This document shows, piece by piece, positions 6,763-13,566 of a DNA stretch of 13,836 bases. Every line of letters begins with the position of its first letter. Position 1 is the stretch's first letter. The notes under the pieces are model-generated. The model was not told the DNA's origin. It searched no databases and worked only from the letters and a program-made list of their open reading frames with translations. Origin of the DNA: Alphaproteobacteria bacterium (GTDB lineage: Bacteria; Pseudomonadota; Alphaproteobacteria; ATCC43930; CGMCC-115725); contig JAFAHP010000734.1 in the NCBI GenBank assembly GCA_019237175.1, forward strand, positions 1 to 13,836. The letters are read 5' to 3'. Both the position numbers and the translations under genes were made by a program.

Positions 6763-6976
6763 CATAGCCCGTTTCCTGCGGCGCGGTTCCCGCGTGGTCT
6801 CGAGGCGCGACGGAAACGGTTTGACCCGGCGCGAAAGGGCGGCGATCAGGGTTGCGGGAATGCGACGGCTGGGTCACACACTATATCTGTCAGCATAGCT
6901 GGCAACCTTGCTTTCCGGCGGCGGGGCGGCAAGCCGCATCCAAACCGGGAGGATTGCGGAGAGATTTGCGAGAGTG
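6763..6976 (+). promoter_or_regulatory. Leader between the DUF3576 gene and leuS, with inverted repeats
   Basis: This 214-base stretch without a gene carries an 8-base perfect pair, CCGTTTCC (6769-6776) and GGAAACGG (6812-6819). The pair lies directly after the DUF3576 stop, is followed by TTTG, and has GC-rich sub-hairpins within the 35-base loop. It could act as a weak terminator or attenuator. An AT-rich CACACTATATCTGTCAGCATAG follows at about 6878-6899 and contains a possible -10 box, without a clear -35. Closer to leuS, GCGGC-AA-GCCGC forms a short hairpin. The layout suggests leuS has its own promoter, perhaps with partial read-through. Confidence 0.4.
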
Positions 6977-9550
6977 ATGTCGCGCTACAATTTTCGGGAA
7001 ACTGAGACAAAATGGCAGCGGGTGTGGCGCGAGCGACGCCTATTCGAGGTCTCGGCCAAACCTGGTATGCCAAAATACTATATGCTGGAAATGTTTCCCT
7101 ATCCTTCGGGGAAATTGCACGTTGGTCATGTCCGCAACTATACGATGGGCGACCTGATCGCCCGCTATCGCCGCGCGCAAGGTTTCAACGTGTTGCACCC
7201 GATGGGCTGGGATGCCTTCGGTCTGCCCGCGGAGAACGCGGCGATGGCGGAGAACGTCCACCCGGTTGTGTGGACCCACCAGAACATCGCAACCATGCGC
7301 GCCCAACTCGAGCGCATGGGTTTTGCCTATGACTGGTCGCGCGAGATCGCAACCTGCCATCCCGAATATTACCGCCACCAGCAGAAGATGTTTTTGGACT
7401 TCCTGGCCGCGGGGCTTGCCTACCGCAGGGAATCATGGGTCAATTGGGACCCGGTCGAGCACACTGTTCTAGCGAACGAGCAGGTTGTCGACGGTTGCGG
7501 CTGGCGCTCGGGGGCAATCGTCGAGAAGCGGCTGCTGGCGCAATGGGCGCTCCGCATCACGGCCTTTACCGAGGAACTGCTCGACGCGCTGCGCGGGCTC
7601 GATCGCTGGCCCGAACGCGTGCGGCTGATGCAGGAAAAATGGATCGGCCGCTCGGAAGGGGCGCGAGTATTTTTCGACGTCGCCGGCCGCGACGAGCGAA
7701 TCGAGGTGTTTACAACCCGGCAAGACACGCTGTTCGGCGCGTCGTTCGTGGCCTTATCCCCCAATCATCCACTCGCTCAGCGCCTCGCCGGAAGTGATCC
7801 CGAGCTCGCCGACTTTATCGCCGAGTGCAACCGCATGGGAACCAGCGAGGCGGTTATCGAGACAGCTGAAAAGCGCGGTTATAAAACCGGCCTCGAAGCC
7901 GTTCACCCGGTCGATCCGAACCGTCGGGTGCCGGTCTATGTCGCCAACTTCGTGCTGATGGAATATGGCGCCGGCGCCGTCTTTGGCTGTCCTGCGCATG
8001 ATCAGCGCGATCTCGAGTTCGCCCGCAAATATCAGCTCCCTGTGATCCCGGTCGTCTTACCGCCGGATGCCAGCCCGGCACACTTCACAATCGGCGAGAC
8101 CGCCTATACCGAAGACGGTACCCTGTTCAACTCTGAGTTCCTCGATGGCCTGTCGGTCGCGGACGCGAAACGTGCCGCCGGCGAACGACTGGAAGCGATT
8201 GGGCGTGGCGAACGTACGATCGCCTATCGGCTCCGGGATTGGGGCGTGTCGCGCCAGCGTTATTGGGGCTGCCCGATCCCGGTTGTTTATTGCCCGGTCT
8301 GCGGCGTCGTCCCGGTACCGGAAGCCGAACTGCCGGTGGAACTACCGATAGATGTCGGTTTCGACACGCCCGGCAACCCGCTTGCTCACCATCCGAGCTG
8401 GAAACATGTCGAATGTCCGCGCTGTCGCGGCCCGGCAGAGCGGGAGACCGACACTCTCGACACGTTTTTCGATTCATCTTGGTATTTCTTGCGGTTCTGC
8501 TCGGCGCGCGACGCTCGGGCGTTCGCCGGCGAAGCGGCGGCGTATTGGATGCCCGTGGACCAATATATCGGCGGCGTCGAGCACGCCATATTGCACCTTC
8601 TGTATTCCCGTTTTTTTACGCGGGCGCTGTCGCAGTGCGGCTATCTCGATCTCGACGAGCCGTTTGCCGGGCTCTTTACGCAGGGCATGGTGTGCCATCA
8701 GACCTATCGCAGCGCGAGCGGCGACTGGCTGTTCCCGGACGAGGTCGAGCGGGACCCGGATGGCCGGCTCATCGGTCCGGACGGCCGACCGGTGATCGCC
8801 GGGCGGCACGAGAAGATGTCGAAATCGAAAAAAAATGTCGTCGGCCTCGACACGATTGTCGACACTTATGGCGCCGACACTGCCCGGCTCTATTTGCTCT
8901 CGGACAGCCCCCCCGAGCGCGACCTCGAATGGACCGAAACCGGGATCGAAGGGATTTGGCGCTACGTCAACCGCGTGTGGCGCTTGGTCAGCGAACCGCC
9001 GGTGGCGCTACCACCACCGGGAACCGCGGTCGCGGGCGAGCTGCCGCCCGAAGTTGTCGGTCTACGCCGCGCCATCCACCGCACGATCGCCGCGGTCAGC
9101 GACGATCTCGAAAAGTTTCGTTTCAACCGCGCGGTTGCGCGCATTCGCGAGCTGACCAATTCAGTCGAGGAATTGCCACAGCACGCCTTCGGCACATCGA
9201 CCGGAGCGCCTGCGGTATTGCGCGAAGCGCTGGAGACGCTGGCGCGATTGTTGGGGCCGATGATGCCGCACCTCGCCGAGGAGATGTGGCAGGCGCTAGG
9301 CGGTGCCGGCCTTCTCGTAGAGCAGCCCTGGCCAGTCGCTGATTCGCAGTTGGCCCGCGATGAGCAGGTGACGATCGCGGTTCAGATCAACGGCAAACTG
9401 CGTGCCACGCTCGAATGCCCCCGCGACAGTGCGAGCGGAGCGGTCGAAAGTGCCGCGCTGCGGCTGCCGCAGGTGGCGCGCTGGCTCGACGGCCGTCCGC
9501 CGCGTAAAGTCATCGTTGTGCCAAACCGGATCGTCAGCATCGTCGCCTAA
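6977..9550 (+). CDS. leuS: Leucyl-tRNA synthetase
   Basis: This cytoplasmic class I aminoacyl-tRNA synthetase charges tRNA-Leu with leucine. At 857 residues it is normal bacterial length. The HIGH motif appears as HVGH (48-51) in YPSGKLHVGHVRNY, and KMSKS at 613-617. The CP1 editing domain is intact: the threonine-rich motif is TTRQDT (246-251; Q replaces the usual P), and D342 in PAHDQRD matches the aspartate that binds misactivated amino acids. A zinc-type cysteine cluster (CPVCG and CPRC) is visible around 438-480. The anticodon-binding and C-terminal domains are complete, ending in VPNRIVSIVA. ATG 6977 is preferred; GTG 6974 directly abuts it and upstream starts lack family sequence. The SD is weak, GAGAG-like. 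lptE begins on the very next base after the stop. Confidence 0.97.
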   Translation: MSRYNFRETETKWQRVWRERRLFEVSAKPGMPKYYMLEMFPYPSGKLHVGHVRNYTMGDLIARYRRAQGFNVLHPMGWDAFGLPAENAAMAENVHPVVWTHQNIATMRAQLERMGFAYDWSREIATCHPEYYRHQQKMFLDFLAAGLAYRRESWVNWDPVEHTVLANEQVVDGCGWRSGAIVEKRLLAQWALRITAFTEELLDALRGLDRWPERVRLMQEKWIGRSEGARVFFDVAGRDERIEVFTTRQDTLFGASFVALSPNHPLAQRLAGSDPELADFIAECNRMGTSEAVIETAEKRGYKTGLEAVHPVDPNRRVPVYVANFVLMEYGAGAVFGCPAHDQRDLEFARKYQLPVIPVVLPPDASPAHFTIGETAYTEDGTLFNSEFLDGLSVADAKRAAGERLEAIGRGERTIAYRLRDWGVSRQRYWGCPIPVVYCPVCGVVPVPEAELPVELPIDVGFDTPGNPLAHHPSWKHVECPRCRGPAERETDTLDTFFDSSWYFLRFCSARDARAFAGEAAAYWMPVDQYIGGVEHAILHLLYSRFFTRALSQCGYLDLDEPFAGLFTQGMVCHQTYRSASGDWLFPDEVERDPDGRLIGPDGRPVIAGRHEKMSKSKKNVVGLDTIVDTYGADTARLYLLSDSPPERDLEWTETGIEGIWRYVNRVWRLVSEPPVALPPPGTAVAGELPPEVVGLRRAIHRTIAAVSDDLEKFRFNRAVARIRELTNSVEELPQHAFGTSTGAPAVLREALETLARLLGPMMPHLAEEMWQALGGAGLLVEQPWPVADSQLARDEQVTIAVQINGKLRATLECPRDSASGAVESAALRLPQVARWLDGRPPRKVIVVPNRIVSIVA

Positions 9551-10093
9551 ATGCCGGGGCGGGGGGCTGTTCTGGCGTTCGCGGTAGCGCTTGGGCTGCT
9601 GTTACCGGGTTGTGGCTGGGAACGGCTTTACGCCGATCCAGAGGCCGGACCGGCAAATGCCGAGTTGCGCGCGATCAAGGTATTGCCGATTCTCGATCGG
9701 ATCGGTCAGCGCCTCGAAATGGCGTTGCGCAACGCGCTTAATCCGACGGGGATAGCGACCGCCTATCGCTACACCTTGAGCACAACACTCGTCTATTCGC
9801 TCAGCAATCTCGGCCTTCAGTCGCAGGGCACCGCCACCCTTGGCCAAATCGAGGTTCGCAGCACGAGTATTCTGGGCGACCTCAAAGCCGGTCAAAACGT
9901 CTTGACGATCTCTCTACACGAGCAGAACTCCTTTGAGCTCAATCCGAACCAATATTCGACGGTTGTCGCCGAAGACGACGCGCGGGTCCGGACCGTCGCC
10001 GAATTGAGCCGCGAGATCGTATTGCGGCTTAATCTGTACATGCAGCGTCGCGTCGCGGATCAGGCTGCAAAAAAGGCGCAGGTCGCGGAATGA
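9551..10093 (+). CDS. lptE: LPS-assembly lipoprotein LptE
   Basis: This 180-residue outer-membrane lipoprotein forms the plug of the LptD-LptE translocon, which inserts lipopolysaccharide into the outer leaflet. The signal peptide (about 1-20, hydrophobic AVLAFAVALGLLL) ends in the lipobox LPGC with C21. The mature start CGWERLYAD is the CGxxxLY signature of alphaproteobacterial LptE. The rest has the short alternating-strand pattern of the family (VLPILDRIGQRLEMALRNAL; YRYTLSTTLVYS). The ATG follows the leuS stop with no gap, so translation is probably coupled. The 3' end overlaps holA by four bases (ATGA). LPS biogenesis in this organism is implied. Confidence 0.92.
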   Translation: MPGRGAVLAFAVALGLLLPGCGWERLYADPEAGPANAELRAIKVLPILDRIGQRLEMALRNALNPTGIATAYRYTLSTTLVYSLSNLGLQSQGTATLGQIEVRSTSILGDLKAGQNVLTISLHEQNSFELNPNQYSTVVAEDDARVRTVAELSREIVLRLNLYMQRRVADQAAKKAQVAE

Positions 10094-11118
10094 AACTCGC
10101 CCCGGCACGGCTCGGCGCATTTTTGAAAGGACCTGATCCCGCGATCGGCGCTGTGTTGCTGTACGGGTCGGATGCCGGCTTGGTGCGCGAGCGAGCCGAT
10201 ATTCTGGCCCGCAGCGTGTGCTCTGATCTCGCCGATCCGTTCCGCGTCGCCGACCTCGGCAGCGCCGCACTTGCGGCCGACCCGGCGAGGCTCGCCGACG
10301 AGGCGGCGCAGTGGAGCCTGACCGGGGGGCGCCGCGTCGTACGGGTGCGTGGTGCCGGCGACGGAGTGACCCGTATATTTGTGGGTTTCTTGGCGGACCT
10401 CCCGGGCGAGGCGCTGGTCGTTGTCGAGGCGGCCGAGCTGTCGGCCGGTTCGTCGCTGCGCCGGACGTTTGAGGAATCGCCCCGCGCCGTGGCGATCGGC
10501 TGCTATCCGGACGCCCCGCGCGACCGCGCCGCGGTCATACAACAAACTCTACTGGCTCACCGGGTCACCGCGAGCCGTGACGCCACCCTGTATCTGATCG
10601 ATCACCTTGGGGAAGACCGCTTGTTGACGCGTTCCGAGCTCGACAAATTGGCGCTCTATGCGGGCGACGGCGGGCGGGTTGAACTCGACGACGCGATCCT
10701 TTCGGTCAGCGACAGCGCCGCTCTCGAACTCGACGATGCCGTCATGGCTGCAGCCGAAGGCGAGGCCGGGCGGCTCGAGCGGGTGCTCGCCCGCGTCCTC
10801 CAGGAAGGAGAATCCCCGGTCACAATTATTCGCGCTGTTTTGCGCTATTTGCATCGACTGCATGCGCTGTCACTTAGGGTCGGTAGGGGGACATCGATCG
10901 AGGACGCAATCCGGAGCGCGCGCCCGCCGATCTTTTTCAAACATCAGGAGGGGGTGCGGCGGCAACTGGCGCTATGGCGCGAGCCCAGGCTGCGGACGGC
11001 CATGGCCCATCTCGCCGCGGCCGAAGTTCAGATGAAGACGACCGGCCTTCCCGCGGAGACCCTGTGCCGAGAGGCGCTGTTGACGGTGGCGCAATTGGCG
11101 CACCCGCGCCGCGAATAG
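10090..11118 (+). CDS. holA: DNA polymerase III subunit delta
   Basis: This 342-residue clamp-loader delta subunit opens the beta sliding clamp during replication. It has the expected architecture: an N-terminal AAA-like domain lacking a Walker A (LYGSDAGLVRERADIL near the start, then GGRRVVRVRGAG), the segment RDATLYLIDHLGEDRLLTRSELDKLALYAGDGG typical of bacterial delta at mid-length, and a helical C-terminal collar domain (HQEGVRRQLALWREPRLRTA). The length is normal. The start ATG overlaps the lptE stop by four bases, so expression is coupled to leuS and lptE. The C-terminus is convergent with the carbamoylase gene, 55 bases away. Confidence 0.93.
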   Translation: MKLAPARLGAFLKGPDPAIGAVLLYGSDAGLVRERADILARSVCSDLADPFRVADLGSAALAADPARLADEAAQWSLTGGRRVVRVRGAGDGVTRIFVGFLADLPGEALVVVEAAELSAGSSLRRTFEESPRAVAIGCYPDAPRDRAAVIQQTLLAHRVTASRDATLYLIDHLGEDRLLTRSELDKLALYAGDGGRVELDDAILSVSDSAALELDDAVMAAAEGEAGRLERVLARVLQEGESPVTIIRAVLRYLHRLHALSLRVGRGTSIEDAIRSARPPIFFKHQEGVRRQLALWREPRLRTAMAHLAAAEVQMKTTGLPAETLCREALLTVAQLAHPRRE

Positions 11119-11173
11119 CCGCTATCTCCTCAGGATTCCCAAATCCAGCACCGGCGGGGTCGACCGGCGCGTC

Positions 11174-12109
11174 CTACACCTCGGTCTTGATGCCCGTCCG
11201 TTCGGTAATCAGGCGATAATGTTCGATGCGACGGTGTTTCTCGAAGTTGAAGACGGTCCGCCGCAAATAGTCGCCGAGATCAAGATCGAGGTCGACGGTG
11301 ATAACCTCGTCGTCCTCGCTCAGGGCCCGGGCGGCGATCTCGCCGGTCGGTGCGACAATTGCCGAGCCGCCGATCATCGGAAACCCGTCCTCCGCGCCGC
11401 ACTTGGCCGCCGCCAGGACCCAAGTCGCGTTCTGATAGGCTCCGGCCTGCAAGGACAATAGGTGATGGAACATCCGTAGGTGTTCCGGCTCGCGGTGATG
11501 GATGTTCTCAACCGGCGTGTTGTAGCCAAGAGCGATCAACTCGACCCCTTGCAATCCCATGACCCGATAGGTCTCGGACCAGCGCCGATCGTTGCAGATA
11601 CACATACCGACAATCGCGTCGTAGGCGCGCCATACCCTGAAGCCCTCGTTGCCGACATCGAAGTAGCGCTTTTCGAGATGCTGAAATGGCGCTTTCGGCA
11701 GATGCTCGGCATGGCCTGGCAGGTGGATCTTGCGATAGCGGCCAATGATCCGGCCGTCGCGCTCGACAAGGATCGAAGTGTTGTAATGCCCAACATCGCC
11801 CCGTTCCCGGGCCAGTTCGGCATAACCGAGATAAAATCCAACCCTTAATTCCTCAGCCAGATCGAAGAGCGGCCGGGTTTCCGCGTTCGGCATCTCGCGC
11901 TCGAAGAAACGGTCGATTTCGGCCTGGTCGGTCATCCACCAGCGCGGGAAAAACGTGGTCAAAGCGAGTTCTGGGAACACAACAAAACATGCGCCGCGCC
12001 CATGTGCTTCGCGCAGCAGCGCGATTAGGCGCCTGACGACCGCAGCGCGGCTGTCGGCGAGATGGATCGGTCCGAGTTGAGCGACCGCAGCATTCAATCG
12101 GCGCGTCAT
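11174..12109 (-). CDS. N-carbamoyl-D-amino-acid hydrolase (nitrilase superfamily)
   Basis: This 311-residue cytoplasmic enzyme is predicted to hydrolyse N-carbamoyl-D-amino acids to D-amino acid, CO2 and ammonia, the second step of the hydantoinase pathway. The sequence closely follows the characterised Agrobacterium D-carbamoylase as I remember it: FPELALTTFFPRW, YRKIHLPGH, PFQHLEKRYF, CNDRRW and SIVAPTGEI-like segments. The nitrilase triad E47, K127 and C172 sits at exactly the same residue numbers as in that enzyme, supporting both activity and the start at 12109. No hydantoinase or racemase lies within this window, so the substrate supply is unknown; pyrimidine breakdown or another N-carbamoyl compound is possible. 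AGGAT lies about nine bases before the ATG. Confidence 0.9.
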   Translation of the reverse strand: MTRRLNAAVAQLGPIHLADSRAAVVRRLIALLREAHGRGACFVVFPELALTTFFPRWWMTDQAEIDRFFEREMPNAETRPLFDLAEELRVGFYLGYAELARERGDVGHYNTSILVERDGRIIGRYRKIHLPGHAEHLPKAPFQHLEKRYFDVGNEGFRVWRAYDAIVGMCICNDRRWSETYRVMGLQGVELIALGYNTPVENIHHREPEHLRMFHHLLSLQAGAYQNATWVLAAAKCGAEDGFPMIGGSAIVAPTGEIAARALSEDDEVITVDLDLDLGDYLRRTVFNFEKHRRIEHYRLITERTGIKTEV

Positions 12110-12405
12110 CGCTTGATCCTATCGGCGTAGCAAAGCGGCTCTCCCGTAGCACCACGGCTGCCATTTGTCATGCATGGCGGGCCGCTGCCATTCGGCGGGA
12201 TGACGCTGCCGAGCCGGCAACCGGCGTCGCTCGGTGAGACAGATTTAAAGCCGCCAAATCCGGCACTGCGCTTCGGTGAGACAGTGACCAAAAATTTAAC
12301 TATGATTGCGCAAAGGTTAACCATCAATTTTGCGGAGTATTTCGCCGATCGGGGTTAGGCTCGGTCATCGACAGCGTTGGCCCGACCGCTCAGGGGAGCA
12401 GGAAC
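12110..12405. promoter_or_regulatory. Divergent region upstream of the carbamoylase and the 76-residue gene
   Basis: This 296-base region holds no gene I can support. It contains a 12-base direct repeat TCGGTGAGACAG (12231-12242 and 12273-12284), 42 bases apart or about four helical turns. It also contains an AT-rich block at 12288-12345 with two TTAAC-type octamers, TTAACTAT (12296-12303) and TTAACCAT (12317-12324), 21 bases apart. The second lies in a GGTTAACC palindrome. These resemble half-sites of alphaproteobacterial regulators such as CtrA. The plus-strand gene start has GGGGAGCAGGA directly upstream. Confidence 0.4.
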
Positions 12406-12636
12406 ATGTCGAATAACGAATTCGAAGCGGAAGTCGCCGCGTTTATCCTGTCACACGGCGTGACCCGGTGCCCGACCGCTTGTGTTGTGCGCACCCAGGC
12501 GACGGTCGACCAAGCCGATCGCGAGGCGCTGCAACGGCGCGCGGAGGAGGAAGAAATCCGCCGCAAAACCCGGCGTAATCCTCTGACGATATCGTTTGGC
12601 CGACGATCCTTTCGCCGCGTCGAACAACTTAAATGA
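12406..12636 (+). CDS. Small hypothetical protein with CPTAC motif
   Basis: I do not recognise a named family. This 76-residue soluble, strongly charged protein begins MSNNEFEAEVAAFILSHGVT and contains the pair C22/C26 in RCPTACVV. A threonine/glutamine stretch and then a long basic-acidic helix (about 36-56, rich in R, E and K) follow, with a basic tail FGRRSFRRVEQLK. The N-terminal half could be a short helical or helix-turn-helix-like unit. The cysteine pair might bind metal or form a disulfide, but this is speculation. CAGGGGAGCAGGAAC is a good ribosome-binding context ahead of the ATG. Codon choice is consistent with its neighbours. Both neighbours run away from it, so it is probably monocistronic. 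No other function can be read from sequence. Confidence 0.7.
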   Translation: MSNNEFEAEVAAFILSHGVTRCPTACVVRTQATVDQADREALQRRAEEEEIRRKTRRNPLTISFGRRSFRRVEQLK

Positions 12637-12910
12637 CCAAACCGTACGCCGACTGCCGTCAAGTTAACTCAAGTCCGTGTTAAAACCCAATGGGTTGGTG
12701 ACGCCAAAATCCCCCCGCTCGCGTGACGCTACGATCAGTAGCAGTCGGCTCACTTGATGTTGGCGATCTTCGATAACCCGATCTCCCCCGACCTAGGGAA
12801 GGGCTGCGCAAGCTGAGTTCCTTGTTCAGAGGCTTTGAGTCTGAAGTTGGTCCAGACCCTGGCGCATGAGATGGTAGGCGCGACCCCGCACGGGCGCGTT
12901 TGTATCGTTG
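12637..12910. other. Intergenic spacer without supported gene
   Basis: This 274-base stretch follows the 76-residue gene. Just after the stop are AGTTAACT (an 8-base palindrome at 12662-12669) and AACCCA-A-TGGGTT (12685-12697), a near-symmetric site too tight to be a hairpin. Further on are weak dyads around GTCTG...CAGAC (about 12838-12858). A minus-strand open frame of 88 codons spans part of it, but no ribosome-binding site or recognisable protein supports it. I see nothing else. Confidence 0.4.
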
Positions 12911-13126
12911 TCAGTTTCGCGGTGCTGTAAACGCTGAAACCGCAGGCATGGGCGTCGAATGGTCGGTTGACGCAACACCACCAGCGATCGGCGTCTGGGG
13001 TAGAGGCGGTAGGCACTTAGCCACCAGCACCGTCAGGTCAAGCATTCCCAGGCCGATCGCCAGGGCGAGCAGCCACGCGTTCATCTCATTGGCGATGCGA
13101 TCGAGACGGATCATTCGTTGTCTCAT
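12911..13126 (-). CDS. Probable small single-pass membrane protein
   Basis: This is a predicted 71-residue protein of unknown family. A short basic/amphipathic N-terminus (MRQRMIRLDRIANEMN) is followed by one hydrophobic segment, AWLLALAIGLGMLDLTVLVA (about 17-36), then a cysteine and a proline/serine/threonine-rich tail that is probably exposed. The positive-inside pattern suggests the N-terminus faces the cytoplasm. The start at 13126 has AGAGG seven bases ahead and a candidate promoter upstream. An in-frame ATG at 13222 would add 32 less convincing residues, and ATG at 13114 is another option. The coherent transmembrane helix argues for a real gene, but homology is needed to confirm it. 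Confidence 0.5.
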   Translation of the reverse strand: MRQRMIRLDRIANEMNAWLLALAIGLGMLDLTVLVAKCLPPLPQTPIAGGVASTDHSTPMPAVSAFTAPRN

Positions 13127-13164
13127 GCCAGGCCTCTGACTGTTCACTTCCAAGCCGCACTCAA

Positions 13165-13192
13165 AATCTAGCCTCGATTTGCTGCGATGCAA
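13165..13192 (-). promoter_or_regulatory. Candidate promoter of the small membrane-protein gene
   Basis: On the minus strand TTGCAT (13187-13192) and TAGATT (13165-13170) are separated by 16 bases. Transcription would start about 30 bases before the ATG at 13126. The region is AT-rich compared with its surroundings. The matches to sigma-70-type boxes are only partial. Confidence 0.3.
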
Positions 13193-13438
13193 CATAAGAG
13201 ATATTAACATTTTGTCGCACATGGCTTAACTAATGGTGCACTGCCAGAAACCCGTTTGCGGTCGCAGAGCCGTCCTCGAACCGCACCCTGAACGCGCGGC
13301 ATCGCAAACTACCCTCGTCCGCGAGCGCAGGCACGTGCGCGGGCCGGATCTGGCTGGTCGTCGCCGTGTTTCGCCCATTCTTGGCGGGCACGGGCCAGAA
13401 ATCGGCGGCGCTCGAGAGACATCCCCGCTTCTAATGCG

Positions 13439-13466
13439 ATATTCACGATCTTTACGATGTGAATAT
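13439..13466. promoter_or_regulatory. Dyad ATATTCAC-N12-GTGAATAT, possible operator
   Basis: Two perfectly inverted 8-base arms are separated by 12 bases, in an AT-rich island of GC-rich DNA. The geometry suits a dimeric helix-turn-helix regulator, somewhat like CRP/FNR-type sites with TTCAC/GTGAA halves. It lies 16 bases upstream of the 37-codon minus-strand frame and about 100 bases past the gatB stop. No regulator gene is in the window. Confidence 0.4.
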
Positions 13467-13566
13467 GGCAATTTCATGATGTGACCGTGCGCAAACCTCA
13501 TGTAGCGCAGCGCTGTCCCGCGCCCCGGAACGGCGGGCGGTTGGCGAAGGAGCGGTCGCACCCTGG

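Larger units (their letters stand above)
13127..13566. other. Long intergenic region between small membrane gene and gatB
   Basis: About 440 bases with no strongly supported gene. The left part (13127-13240) holds the candidate promoter and two TTAAC words (13204-13208, 13226-13230). On the minus strand a 37-codon frame at 13309-13422 starts MSLERRRFLARARQEWAKHG and might be a tiny protein or a remnant; its upstream AGAAGCGGGG is a poor ribosome-binding site. A dyad lies just upstream of it at 13439-13466. Longer open frames on both strands are arginine- and proline-rich and look like GC-driven noise. No clear terminator follows gatB. Confidence 0.4.

Noticed and set aside
8239..9342. 367-codon plus-strand frame inside leuS
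   Set aside because: It is an out-of-frame shadow of leuS; arginine/alanine rich, with no motif or ribosome-binding site.
12750..13016. 88-codon minus-strand frame
   Set aside because: It overlaps the better-supported small membrane gene, lacks a ribosome-binding site and has low-complexity composition.
13226..13561. 111-codon minus-strand and 83-codon plus-strand frames
   Set aside because: Both are arginine/proline rich with no domain; neither has a convincing start.
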